From the NCBI GenBank assembly GCA_938015875.1, contig CALLXE010000013.1, positions 1 through 46,602 on the forward strand: DNA of 46,602 nt. The letters are read 5' to 3'. How positions within the stretch are numbered: position 1 is the stretch's first letter; each line of letters begins with the position of its first letter. The notes under the pieces are model-generated. The model saw only the letters and a list, made by a program, of their open reading frames with translations. It was not told the DNA's origin and searched no databases. The position numbers and the translations under genes were made by a program. Positions 1-9,252 of this stretch are shown here, piece by piece. Origin of the DNA: an uncultured Robiginitomaculum sp. Lineage in GTDB: Bacteria; Pseudomonadota; Alphaproteobacteria; Caulobacterales; Maricaulaceae.

Positions 1-608
1 GGCAGTTTCACATTCATGCTGGCTTGCAGGGCCTGTATCGCGCTGCGGATCCGCGTTTTGACTGTGCCCAGCGGCAATCCGGTTTCTTCGGAAATTTCTT
101 TGTGGGTTTTAAATTCCATAAACGCCATTCTAAGCGCGCCGCGCTGGGCATCGGTCAGGCGGGACATGTGTTCGCGCAGGACTTCGCTGTCTTCCATCGC
201 CATGAAATTTGCCTCTGCGGACGGGACTTCGTCGTCAGCGATAGCTTTCATTAATTCCGGATCACGCACATCCATGCGCCCGTGTTTACGTTGATGGTCA
301 ATCCACCGGTTGCGGGTCATACGGTAGACCCAAGTGGCGAAGCTGGCTTTGGCCGGATCAAAGAGCTGCGCCCGGGTCCAACATTTGATCATAACGTCCT
401 GAACAATATCTTCGGCCGTGCCATTACCCACGCCCCGCGCCATCAACCAGCCTTTGAGCTTTGGCGCATAAATCGCAAATAAATCCGTCAAAGCTTTTTG
501 ATTTTGCTCAGCAGCAATCGCCTGCATCCAAATCGCATCACGCTTTGCGGCGCTTATGGACTTTTCAGATGGTCCTGTAGCCCGTAATGTGGTTGTGGAT
601 GGTGGCAA
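1..608 (-). CDS. ECF-type RNA polymerase sigma factor (RpoE/ECF11-like), 3' end cut by window edge
   Basis: Reading the minus strand gives an uninterrupted frame that runs off the window edge, so the C terminus is missing by a few residues or more. Sigma region 2 is clear: TAEDIVQDVMIKCWTRA followed by LFDPAKASFATWVYRMTRN and RWID (core binding and -10 recognition). Region 4 follows as LTDAQRGALRMAFME, then the helix-turn-helix THKEISEETGLPLGTVKTRI (-35 recognition). This pattern is typical of short extracytoplasmic-function sigma factors, closest to the RpoE/ChrR type answering singlet oxygen or envelope stress; that subgroup call is inference. An anti-sigma gene would be expected just outside the window. 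The start is uncertain: a TTG at 608 has AGGGG five bases upstream and keeps a helix-forming N terminus, while the first ATG is at 527 and lacks a good ribosome site. Confidence 0.85.
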   Translation of the reverse strand, partial: MPPSTTTLRATGPSEKSISAAKRDAIWMQAIAAEQNQKALTDLFAIYAPKLKGWLMARGVGNGTAEDIVQDVMIKCWTRAQLFDPAKASFATWVYRMTRNRWIDHQRKHGRMDVRDPELMKAIADDEVPSAEANFMAMEDSEVLREHMSRLTDAQRGALRMAFMEFKTHKEISEETGLPLGTVKTRIRSAIQALQASMNVKL

Positions 609-619
609 GACGGCCCCTA

Positions 620-640
620 AGTTTAGACTGCCTCTAAACT
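620..640. promoter_or_regulatory. Perfect inverted repeat before the ECF sigma gene
   Basis: Two 8-base arms (AGTTTAGA / TCTAAACT) flank a 5-base spacer, ending 11 bases before the proposed TTG start. There is no T-run on either side, so it is not a good terminator for the gene ending at 720. It could be an operator or a hairpin in the sigma factor's leader; the role is inferred. Confidence 0.45.
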
Positions 641-719
641 ATATGTGAGCCCTGCCCGCTTGTCATGACTATTATGCATTATCTGAATATGTGCCAAAAG
701 CGTAATGCAGCCCCGAATA

Positions 720-1643
720 TCAGGGCGTGTAAATGGTGTATGTGACCGTTGCGCCCAATTCGCCTTGTCCCATGGACAGGTCATAATTATTCAGGGCGGC
801 TGTGACGCCGCCGGACGCTCTGATACGATAGCGCGATTGGAAGGACACTGCCTGTTGCAGCAGGCTGCCGCGCGTGGCGGCCGTTCGGCGTCCGCCGTCA
901 AACACTTTTGTAAAGCCCGCACTCATATCGCCAAGGTCGTTGACCGCGCCGATAATACCGCTGCCGCCATTAGAAGGGTTTTGCGCGCGCTGCCCCCACT
1001 GCCAAGGCGTCCCGTTGCCCCCGGTCGGGCGGACGCGAAGGCCATACCCGATATTGGCATACCCTAATGTCGAAAAACCGCCCGTATTCACCAGGTCAGT
1101 CGCTTGAGCATAGATATCAAAAGCGCTGTTAGAGACGACTAAGAACTGCGACGCCCGATTACCGGTATCGACCTGCACATCCGTATCATTATCCATGCCA
1201 AAGGCTGTATAACTGTCATTGGCATCCAGAGTTTGATGCGGTCCGACTGAATTAAACGCGCCGCCGCTTGTCGGATCAATAATTTCAAACTCATAACCGG
1301 ACCCGGTGCCGTTTTCGGACGGGTTAAACTGACCGGAATTAAAGTTAATCGTAACGCCGTCCGCCCCGATAATATCATTGGCCGCTGTGCCGCTTGGAAC
1401 ATTATCCAAAATATTAAAGTCATAGGCGACGGGCGCTTGTCCGCTATTGTTGGAAAAATCGCTTCCGCCAATAACAATGACAATAGAGGCAGCGCGAAAG
1501 AACGGTTTATCCGCGGCCGACGCATTTGCGACCTGATACGCGCCCGGGACCATAGGCAGCGTCAAAGCCGTAACTGCGATTGACCGTAAGTATGTTCGTC
1601 CCGATGTCGCCCACACAGACCCGAGGTAAAGTGATCTACCCAT
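720..1643 (-). CDS. Secreted beta-rich protein of unknown function
   Basis: About 307 residues. I place the start at 1643, where GGGAA lies six bases before ATG; the frame is open further upstream to 1757, but that part lacks a ribosome site. The N terminus looks like a long Sec signal peptide (SVWATSGRTYLRSIAVTALTLP) with a likely AxA cleavage near residue 42 (VANASAADKP). The mature part is rich in Gly, Asn, Ser and Thr with alternating hydrophobic residues, and it ends in strand-like ATVTYTIYTP, which suggests an all-beta, adhesin- or pilus-like exported protein. There are no cysteines after the signal peptide. I do not recognise a family. It sits on the same strand as the ECF sigma gene, about 110 bases upstream, and might share its regulation, but nothing in the sequence proves that. 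Confidence 0.65.
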   Translation of the reverse strand: MGRSLYLGSVWATSGRTYLRSIAVTALTLPMVPGAYQVANASAADKPFFRAASIVIVIGGSDFSNNSGQAPVAYDFNILDNVPSGTAANDIIGADGVTINFNSGQFNPSENGTGSGYEFEIIDPTSGGAFNSVGPHQTLDANDSYTAFGMDNDTDVQVDTGNRASQFLVVSNSAFDIYAQATDLVNTGGFSTLGYANIGYGLRVRPTGGNGTPWQWGQRAQNPSNGGSGIIGAVNDLGDMSAGFTKVFDGGRRTAATRGSLLQQAVSFQSRYRIRASGGVTAALNNYDLSMGQGELGATVTYTIYTP

Positions 1644-1785
1644 GTTCATTTCCCATAATGAACGGTCTTTATAAACGTTGGCGGTGAAGGCAATGATTAC
1701 AGACAGGCTTAACAGCCGGTAAAAATTACGGGTGAAATCAGAACAACCGCATAACACCCTGCGTCAAACCGGTATTTATTCAAAC

Positions 1786-1814
1786 TTGCATTACGACGCA
1801 GGATTTCTTATATT
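1786..1814 (+). promoter_or_regulatory. Putative promoter giving a leaderless mRNA (GbsR-like gene)
   Basis: TTGCAT at 1786-1791, 17-base spacer, TATATT at 1809-1814, then only 6 bases to the ATG at 1821. Transcription would start at or next to the start codon. No Shine-Dalgarno sequence precedes the ATG. Confidence 0.5.
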
Positions 1815-1820
1815 TCCGTT

Positions 1821-2387
1821 ATGACAGAAATAACTAAAACCATAGAAACCATGCCGGATGCGATCAAACGCTTTGTGTTGCACTGGGGGGATATGGGCGG
1901 GCAATGGGGCGTTAACCGCAGCGTCGCGCAGATACATGCCCTGCTTTATATCTCTGAGCAGCCCTTAACCGCAGAGCAAATCTGCGATGTTTTGGGCATT
2001 GCGCGGTCTAACGTGTCCAATTCCCTCAAAGAATTACTTGGCTGGAAAATTATCCGGCGGCAGCCTGTCGCCGGGGACCGCCGTGATCATTATGTGGCAG
2101 AGATTGATGTTTGGGAAATCGCCAAACACATTGCCGGCGTGCGAAAGCAGCGCGAGCTTGATCCGGCGCTGGAGACTTTGGACTTCTGCCTTGCAGCGGC
2201 GAAAGACGACATAAACGTCAGCGAGACACAGCGCGAGCGCCTGCAGGCCATGCACAAATTCACCACCGATGTCAGCGGGTTTCACGACCAAATGCTCCGC
2301 GTCCCGACGCCGACCTTGCTGCGTTTAATCAAGATGGGCGACAAAATCGTCGGCCTTCTGAATATGGGACGAAAACCCAAAGCCTAA
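1821..2387 (+). CDS. GbsR/MarR-family transcriptional regulator
   Basis: 188 residues. The N-terminal half carries a winged helix-turn-helix: LTAEQICDVLGIARSNVSNS is the recognition part, followed by the wing around RRQPVAGDRRDHYVAE. The opening with FVLHWGDMGGQWGVNRSVAQIHALLY is typical of the GbsR branch of MarR-like regulators (known member: the choline-responsive repressor GbsR). The C-terminal half is helical and probably mediates dimerisation. It is the first gene of a three-gene row with only 22 bases to the DUF4166 gene, so it probably regulates this operon, including itself. The ligand cannot be read from the sequence. The ATG lacks a ribosome site and is preceded by a -10-like box 6 bases away, so the message may be leaderless. 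Confidence 0.85.
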   Translation: MTEITKTIETMPDAIKRFVLHWGDMGGQWGVNRSVAQIHALLYISEQPLTAEQICDVLGIARSNVSNSLKELLGWKIIRRQPVAGDRRDHYVAEIDVWEIAKHIAGVRKQRELDPALETLDFCLAAAKDDINVSETQRERLQAMHKFTTDVSGFHDQMLRVPTPTLLRLIKMGDKIVGLLNMGRKPKA

Positions 2388-2409
2388 ATCGGGAGAAAAG
2401 GATATTCCC

Positions 2410-3087
2410 ATGCGCTACCTTCTTAAAGACGATCATCAGGATTTACGAGCGCGCCGCGATATATCTGAAATCGGCGAACGGCGCTTTGAAGGCTGTCTCA
2501 GCAAGGCAGAATGGGACGCACTTCCCCGTGCAGTGCAAATTCGGTTTTCCCGCAAAATCGCCCCGGGCGAGGCCTGCGTCTATCGTGGCCAAATAGAACG
2601 TACAGACATGAGCTTTCCCGGGCGAATTCTTGCGCAAGTCCTGCGCATCATCGGCGCCCCATTACCCTTAGACCCCGGCAATTCCGGCGCGGCGGCAGTG
2701 GTCAGCATTACCGATGACGCGGCCGGAAACGGACAGTTTTGGGTACGCCAATACGGCCGCCCCAAAGGCTTTCCGCAAGTTCTGCACAGCACTAAACGCT
2801 TTGCAGGCCCGACCGGGCTTGAAGAATATATCGGCGCCGGCATTGGCTTGACCTTACGACTGCGTGAAGAGAACGGTGCGCTTTGGTTTGACAGTGACCG
2901 GTATTATCTGGGCGGCATGAAACGCCGGATATATATCCCCAAAGCCTTCTGCCCCGGCGCCCTGCGCGTTGGGCATGAAGATTTGGGCAGCGGCAGGTTT
3001 CTGTTTACCCTCAGCCTGCACCACAAACTGTTTGGCCGGCTGCTGCATCAAACCATCATTTTTAAAGACCCGGAGATTACCCGATGA
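2410..3087 (+). CDS. DUF4166 domain protein
   Basis: 225 residues with no signal peptide. Most of the length matches what I know of DUF4166: a region around MSFPGRILAQVLRIIGAPLP, then alternating strands through QFWVRQYGRPKGFPQVLHST and LTLRLREENGALWFDSDRYY, ending in LFGRLLHQTIIFKD. The biochemical function of DUF4166 is unknown. The domain often occurs fused to, or next to, saccharopine-dehydrogenase-like oxidoreductases, and here the next gene carries both. The two frames overlap by four bases (ATGA), which implies translational coupling and matched expression. The ribosome site is AAAAGGA upstream of the ATG. Confidence 0.75.
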   Translation: MRYLLKDDHQDLRARRDISEIGERRFEGCLSKAEWDALPRAVQIRFSRKIAPGEACVYRGQIERTDMSFPGRILAQVLRIIGAPLPLDPGNSGAAAVVSITDDAAGNGQFWVRQYGRPKGFPQVLHSTKRFAGPTGLEEYIGAGIGLTLRLREENGALWFDSDRYYLGGMKRRIYIPKAFCPGALRVGHEDLGSGRFLFTLSLHHKLFGRLLHQTIIFKDPEITR

Positions 3088-4742
3088 AAATCCTGATAAT
3101 AGGCGGCTATGGCGTATTCGGCGGACGGCTGGCTGAGCTGATCGCGGATATGGGTATTGAGGTTCTGATCTGTGGCCGATCCGAGCCCAAAGCCGTCGCA
3201 CTCTGTGATCGCCTGACCGGTAAAGCGCGGTTTACACCGGTCAAGCTGGACCGCGTGAATATTTCCGGTGCACTGCGAACGCACACCCCGGATTTGGTCA
3301 TTGATGCCTCCGGTCCGTTTCAAAGCTATGGCGACAACCCTTACAGCGTTATTCGCGCCTGCCTCGACGCGCGGATTGATTATATGGACTTTGCCGACGC
3401 CGCTGATTTTGCTCTGGGGGTCAGCCGTTTCGATGCGGAAGCCAAGGAACGCGGCGTGACAATTTTGTCCGGCGTCAGCAGTTTTCCGGTCTTAACCGCC
3501 GCCGTCTTGCGGCAATTTCAAAAAACCATGACCGTACACAGCCTGACCGGCGGAATTGCGCCGTCCCCTTATGCCGGTATCGGGCTGAACGTAATGCGGG
3601 CCGTTGTCTCTTATGCCGGCGGTGACGTAAAACTGACACGCGGCGGCGGCGCGCAGACAGCAAAGGGCCTTGCAGAGAGCTTACGTTACACCGTGGCCGT
3701 ACCCGGCAGGCTACCGCTGAAAAACTTGCATTACAGCCTTGTTGATGTACCGGATCTGCAAATCTTGCCCGCGCAAAATCCCGATCTGCAAGACATATGG
3801 ATGGGCGCAGGGCCTGTGCCGGAATTTCTGCACAGGGTATTAAACCTGCTCGCGAAAACCCGCGCCGCCTTGCGTTTGCCAAGTTTTGAAATTTTTTCTC
3901 CGTTTTTCTTTTGGGTACTCAATAAGATGAAGTTTGGCGAGCATCGCGGCGGCATGTTCGTAATGGCCAAGGGCGTTGATGATCACGGCAAGCCGGCCAA
4001 GGCATCTTGGCACTTACTCGCCGAGGGTGATGACGGGCCGTATATTCCGTCTATGGCCATTGAGGCACTGGTCCGTAAACGCGCCGTCGGCATAAAACCG
4101 CCCCCCGGAGCTCGCATCGCGAGCAAAGAATTAGAAATCAGCGATTACATGGCCTTGTTTGAAGATCGTGAAATCTACGCCGGTTTTCGCAATGATACGC
4201 CGGCTGCGGTCCCCATTTTTGAAACTGTGGCCGGGCAGGCTTTTGACGACCTCCCGGCGAGCCTGCAACTGTTTCACAGCCAAACCGGCCCTCACAATTG
4301 GCGCGGCGAAGCTAAGGCGGTCGCGGCCAATACTCTGCTCGGAAAATTAATCGCCAAGATTGTCGGCCTTAATTTAAAATCGGGAGATTGGCCGCTGGAT
4401 GTCCGCGTGACCCCGGATCATGAAGGGGAAATTTGGGAACGCAGCTTTGGCCCGCATAGGTTTAAAAGCCGGTTTACCGCAGGCACAGGAAAAAATGAGC
4501 GCCTGATGGTTGAAAAATTTGGGCCGGCGAAGATCGGTCTGGCCTTAGTTATTGAAGACGGCCGGCTGCGACTTATTCCGCGCCGTGTCACACTTTTTGG
4601 CGTGCCCCTTCCCGGCTTCATGCTGCCGAAAGAAGACAGTTACGAATTTGAAGAAAACGGCCGGTTTCATTTTAACGTCAGTGTAAAAATCCCGCTTGCG
4701 GGGCGTATTGCGCACTATCAGGGCTGGCTGGAGCGGGTGTGA
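3084..4742 (+). CDS. Saccharopine dehydrogenase-like NAD(P)-binding protein fused to a DUF4166 domain
   Basis: 552 residues. The N terminus is a Rossmann fold: KILIIGGYGVFGGRLAELIA carries the GxGxxG-type dinucleotide loop, and VIDASGPFQSYG matches the saccharopine dehydrogenase/trans-acting enoyl reductase superfamily. That oxidoreductase part fills roughly residues 1-350. From about residue 375 to the end (LFHSQTGPHNWRGEAKAV through FHFNVSVKIPLAGRIAHYQG) a second DUF4166 domain follows, related to the product of the preceding gene. Homologues of the N-terminal part act on lipids or amino acids, but the substrate here is unknown. The gene is the last of the regulator-DUF4166-oxidoreductase operon and starts inside the stop region of its neighbour. 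Confidence 0.8.
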   Translation: MKILIIGGYGVFGGRLAELIADMGIEVLICGRSEPKAVALCDRLTGKARFTPVKLDRVNISGALRTHTPDLVIDASGPFQSYGDNPYSVIRACLDARIDYMDFADAADFALGVSRFDAEAKERGVTILSGVSSFPVLTAAVLRQFQKTMTVHSLTGGIAPSPYAGIGLNVMRAVVSYAGGDVKLTRGGGAQTAKGLAESLRYTVAVPGRLPLKNLHYSLVDVPDLQILPAQNPDLQDIWMGAGPVPEFLHRVLNLLAKTRAALRLPSFEIFSPFFFWVLNKMKFGEHRGGMFVMAKGVDDHGKPAKASWHLLAEGDDGPYIPSMAIEALVRKRAVGIKPPPGARIASKELEISDYMALFEDREIYAGFRNDTPAAVPIFETVAGQAFDDLPASLQLFHSQTGPHNWRGEAKAVAANTLLGKLIAKIVGLNLKSGDWPLDVRVTPDHEGEIWERSFGPHRFKSRFTAGTGKNERLMVEKFGPAKIGLALVIEDGRLRLIPRRVTLFGVPLPGFMLPKEDSYEFEENGRFHFNVSVKIPLAGRIAHYQGWLERV

Positions 4743-4962
4743 TAAAGCGCGAGCAGACACGCTGTGAAAATTAATATCACAGCACGCCTCTTGCGCGAAC
4801 GCCGAATTGAGCGTAAATAAGGACTATCGATTACGGCCGGACAACCAGGCTAACTACTGCGCCTTCCAAAAGCGCAGGGACTGTGAGTTTTTTCTTCCCA
4901 AGTCGACTTCCCGCTGCTCGGCATTCTTTGAGCAGCATAATATGACGTGAAAGGAAATTCCC
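4743..4962 (+). promoter_or_regulatory. Structured leader of the cold shock gene
   Basis: 220 bases without a gene. Three hairpins can be drawn: 4747-4796 (inner GCTGTGA/TCACAGC, outer GCGCGAG/CTTGCGC with one G-U), 4857-4877 (CTGCGC/GCGCAG) and 4913-4936 (GCTGCTC/GAGCAGC), followed by the ribosome site AAGGAAA at about 4949. The first could instead be a terminator-like end of the upstream operon, although it has no T-run. Long structured leaders are known for csp mRNAs; a thermosensing role here is inference. I see no convincing promoter. Confidence 0.45.
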
Positions 4963-5181
4963 ATGTCAATGCAAAACGGTACTGTAAAGTTCTTCAACAC
5001 CACTAAAGGCTTCGGCTTTATTTCCCCTGATGATGGCGGCGACGATGCATTTGTGCATATTTCTGCAGTTCAGCGCTCCGGTCTTCAAGGCCTGAACGAA
5101 GGCGACAAAGTCACTTATGACACAGCCGTCGACAAGCGCTCAGGTAAAAGCGCGGTTGAGAACATCTCAATGGCTGACTAA
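4963..5181 (+). CDS. CspA-family cold shock protein
   Basis: 72 residues, a single cold-shock (OB-fold) domain. It has both RNA-binding motifs: RNP1 as KGFGFISPDD and RNP2 as DAFVHISAV, and the usual opening NGTVKFFNTTKGFGF. Such proteins bind single-stranded RNA or DNA and melt RNA structure, in the cold or in general growth depending on the paralogue; the sequence does not show which. AAGGAAA precedes the ATG. The gene stands alone, with a long structured leader and a strong terminator immediately after it. No other csp gene is in the window. Confidence 0.95.
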   Translation: MSMQNGTVKFFNTTKGFGFISPDDGGDDAFVHISAVQRSGLQGLNEGDKVTYDTAVDKRSGKSAVENISMAD

Positions 5182-5201
5182 GCCAATCGACATTAAATAC
5201 G

Positions 5202-5232
5202 AAAAGGCCCTGTCGATGACAGGGCCTTTTTT
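5202..5232. terminator. Bidirectional intrinsic terminator between csp and a lipoprotein gene
   Basis: A 13-bp stem (AAAAGGCCCTGTC paired with GACAGGGCCTTTT, 3-base loop) is followed by six T on the plus strand and preceded by A-rich sequence, so it can work for both convergent genes. Confidence 0.9.
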
Positions 5233-5257
5233 ATGCTTTGACGATAACTGAAACGGT

Positions 5258-5686
5258 CTATCCGTTGGGCGTCACGATAACGACATCATCAACGCCTTCC
5301 GGCACTTTGACAGCATCGAGCGGAACATCATCACCGCAAATGTCGGTAACTTCGCGGTCTTCGCTGTTGACGTAGTAAACCTCTTCTTCTTTGACCAAGG
5401 TCTTATACGGCGTTTTAACGCCGGGTCCCTGCGTGGTCACTTCGCGCACTTCGCCGGTTTCCGGGTCGGTAATATATTCAGGCGCGCTCTCGACCGTATT
5501 AATCGTGAAACCCTCTTTATATTCAGCAGGCACGACAACTTTGGTGAGCTCTGATTTAAACGAGCATGTGCGAACAGGGACGGGCTTGACCACAACGATT
5601 TCTTTAACAGGCACAGGCTCTTGCACAGTTACGCACGCAGACAAAGTCAATGCGGCCGCACCGATAACGAGAATAATTTTTGACAT
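5258..5686 (-). CDS. Small lipoprotein of unknown function
   Basis: 142 residues. The N terminus is a lipoprotein signal (MSKIILVIGAAALTLSAC) with lipobox LSAC, so Cys18 should be lipidated and the protein membrane-anchored. The mature part begins with Val/Pro-rich VQEPVPVKEIVVVKPVPV, and two further cysteines (RTCSFKS, DICGDD) could form a disulfide. The C terminus is acidic. I recognise no domain. AGGAGC lies six bases before the ATG. It converges on the csp gene and shares its terminator. Its own transcript seems to be monocistronic. Confidence 0.7.
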   Translation of the reverse strand: MSKIILVIGAAALTLSACVTVQEPVPVKEIVVVKPVPVRTCSFKSELTKVVVPAEYKEGFTINTVESAPEYITDPETGEVREVTTQGPGVKTPYKTLVKEEEVYYVNSEDREVTDICGDDVPLDAVKVPEGVDDVVIVTPNG

Positions 5687-5833
5687 AACAGCTCCTAAAC
5701 GGGTTTATCCTGACCTAACGGGAATTATACATCCTGCATAGACCTATTGTGCGGCGGATTTAAGTCAAAAGCTGCCATTTTTTGGCCGAAAGAACACACC
5801 TGTGAGGCGAGCCGCCTTGCCAATGCCCGAGGA

Positions 5834-6403
5834 CTATTGATTGCTTGGGTAAGCTACGCCTTCACCGCCGCGGAATTTTTTATAAACGGTGCGGTTTAGA
5901 TCCAGCAGACGCATCGCTTCGTCAAACATTTTTTTAACGCGCGGCATGTCCGGATCATTACACCCCCAATAGACATCAACGGTTTTATTAAACGCCTCTT
6001 CCGTTAACTCAAACTGCGAGCTTGGCATATCACTGACCGGGCGGCATGTATAATCTGTACGCAGCGTGCTGAATTCCGGTGCCTTAATGAGCCGGCGCAG
6101 TTTTTCGAAACTGCCTCGCTCCAACTCACCGGCATAAGGCCTTTCACGATGAACATGAGCCACCGGATAAACGTAATACCGATCATCCGGCGTTACAATC
6201 ATCTCGTAAGCAGGGCAAATGCCGAAACACGCGCCCTGCTCAAACCGTATATGTGTGCGCTCGTCGTCCGCAATGGTGCGCGCATCCGTTTTGACCATAT
6301 CATAATCACTGCCGGACTGCTTCATGACTCCGTCTCGGTTATCAATCGTCTCGCAGCCTGTCATCAGGACGCCCGCAAGAGCCAATGCGGTCAGCGTGCG
6401 CAT
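5834..6403 (-). CDS. DUF6438-type lipoprotein coupled to the methyltransferase gene
   Basis: 189 residues with lipoprotein signal MRTLTALALAGVLMTGC (lipobox MTGC). The mature part contains IRFEQGACFGICPAYEMIVT, the signature I associate with DUF6438, in which two closely spaced cysteines may form a disulfide or bind a ligand. Further cysteines are at DYTCRPVSD and VYWGCNDPD. The function is unknown. The ATG follows the TAA of the upstream methyltransferase gene with no base between them (TAAATG), so translation is probably coupled. A purine-rich GGGAAAG sits about 11 bases upstream, inside the methyltransferase gene. Confidence 0.75.
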   Translation of the reverse strand: MRTLTALALAGVLMTGCETIDNRDGVMKQSGSDYDMVKTDARTIADDERTHIRFEQGACFGICPAYEMIVTPDDRYYVYPVAHVHRERPYAGELERGSFEKLRRLIKAPEFSTLRTDYTCRPVSDMPSSQFELTEEAFNKTVDVYWGCNDPDMPRVKKMFDEAMRLLDLNRTVYKKFRGGEGVAYPSNQ

Positions 6404-7564
6404 TTAGCAGCAGCTTTCCCGCTGGCTGGGATCGGACGTTATTTTGGCAACGCCGGACTTTGTTTCCTGCGGATCACGGCGGCGAACGGCGCAACCTGTT
6501 TCAAAATCAATCTGCTCAGTCACTTCAATCGCCGGTTCGATAAAATAGAAAAGATCAGAATAAGGTTCTCTTTTCAATAGGTTGAACGTCTTTCCGCACA
6601 CGGCGCTGCGCTCACCGCGCATGAATGTGTGACCGTCATCATCCTGAATTTGGCGGAATGGGCCTTTATAAATCACCGCTTGGTTCTTTTCATAACACGG
6701 GCCGTGTTTGCCTTTATAAGCGAGATAAGTGGCCGAACGGTACTCAATCCCCTCAACGATTTGCCACGGCTCATATTCAAACTTATCGACATGAATACCG
6801 TGAAAACCGGCTTTTTCCAGATCGGTGCAGAACTCATCTTCGCGCAGCGCGCCGGAAATACATCCGGACCAAAGACGGGCATCTTGTTTCAGGCTTTCAG
6901 GACTGTCCTCGTCTGATACGATGTCCGACACAGCAACCCTGCCGCCAACCTTCAGGACGCGGAACATCTCGGCGAACATCTGTTTCTTCTTTGAATCAGA
7001 AACCAAATTCAGCACGCAATTAGAGACAATGACATCCACAGAATTATCCGGAATCATTGTCATGTCTTTGCCGAGGCGCAGAATTTCTTCTTCCATGCGC
7101 TCCATACCGCCGGCGTCCGTGACAGGGTTAGCTGCAAGCCATGTGTTGAGCTGATCCAGATCAGTTTTCAAATCTTCGATATGGCCGCGTTTAAATTCAA
7201 CATTGGCGTACCCTGTCGCCTCTGCAATGATCGGCGCATTACTGCGGGCAAGCTCGAGCATATCATCCGTCATATCAACGCCGATGACTTTACCTTTCGG
7301 GCCAACGATCTGAGACGCAATGAAGCAGATCTTACCCCCGCCGGAGCCCAAATCCAAAACGACATCACCTTCGCGAACGTAGCGGGACGGGTCGCCGCAA
7401 CCATAATCACGCTCCAAAACCTCTTCAGGGATAATTTTCAGATATTGGGGATCATAATCAATCGGGCAGCAAAGCAGTTCTTCGCGTTCATTAGCGCCGG
7501 CGGCATAACGCTCCTGCACGTCGCCGCGAACATCTGCATTGGTCTCAATTTGTAATCCGTCCAT
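6404..7564 (-). CDS. ArsM-like SAM-dependent methyltransferase with C-terminal CC
   Basis: 386 residues. The class I methyltransferase core is clear: VVLDLGSGGGKICFIASQ (motif I, SAM binding), VIGVDMTDDML (motif II) and VIVSNCVLNLV (motif IV region). Cysteines at ERDYGCGDPSRY, SNCVLNLV and LWSGCISGAL fall where arsenite methyltransferases (ArsM) have their As(III)-binding thiols, and a CCP motif lies near residue 32. A roughly 110-residue C-terminal extension with two more cysteines ends in ESCC. Arsenite methylation is thus a reasonable guess, but no arsR, arsS or efflux gene is nearby, and related proteins are often only named methyltransferase. AAGGA precedes the ATG, and a weak CTTGAAA-N17-TAGCCT promoter lies around 7626-7598. 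It is co-transcribed with the DUF6438 lipoprotein gene. Confidence 0.75.
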   Translation of the reverse strand: MDGLQIETNADVRGDVQERYAAGANEREELLCCPIDYDPQYLKIIPEEVLERDYGCGDPSRYVREGDVVLDLGSGGGKICFIASQIVGPKGKVIGVDMTDDMLELARSNAPIIAEATGYANVEFKRGHIEDLKTDLDQLNTWLAANPVTDAGGMERMEEEILRLGKDMTMIPDNSVDVIVSNCVLNLVSDSKKKQMFAEMFRVLKVGGRVAVSDIVSDEDSPESLKQDARLWSGCISGALREDEFCTDLEKAGFHGIHVDKFEYEPWQIVEGIEYRSATYLAYKGKHGPCYEKNQAVIYKGPFRQIQDDDGHTFMRGERSAVCGKTFNLLKREPYSDLFYFIEPAIEVTEQIDFETGCAVRRRDPQETKSGVAKITSDPSQRESCC

Positions 7565-7658
7565 GGGGATTCCTTCTCACGATTGGGTGTTTGGCACAGG
7601 CTATGACAGGTGCCGGGAAGTTTCAAGACAGCAGAAAACGTATGACGTAAATGTGACT

Positions 7659-7684
7659 GCGCCCGAAACAAATATTCCGGGCGC
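7659..7684 (-). terminator. Hairpin 3' of purA, weak terminator candidate
   Basis: GCGCCCG/CGGGCGC arms (7 bp, 12-base loop) start about 28 bases after the purA stop codon on the minus strand. There is no following T-run, so factor-independent termination is uncertain. Confidence 0.4.
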
Positions 7685-7711
7685 GGTAATACTTTGAAAG
7701 CTCAGAGCGCT

Positions 7712-9010
<1,299 letters not shown>

Positions 9011-9252
9011 TCACTCTCATCACATAAAAACAGGCGCAAAACGGATGGCCGCTTCGCGCCTTAAGAATCTCTCTCAGGCTTTTACAGGGTTTAACGGCTC
9101 TTGGCCCGTTTGGCGAATCTAAATCAGGGATTTCTGTGGGTTAAAGCGGCGCGCCAATATCTTCCTGTCTGCACTCATGCCCATCATACAAAAACGTCGC
9201 GACAGGAAAACGTCCTGACACGCCCGCTAAGCTCTGCGTCAGGTCTTACCGC

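Noticed and set aside
9061-9080. CTGAGA-like sequence upstream of purA as a TPP riboswitch
   Set aside because: The single short match lacks the other conserved parts, and purA is not a thiamin gene.
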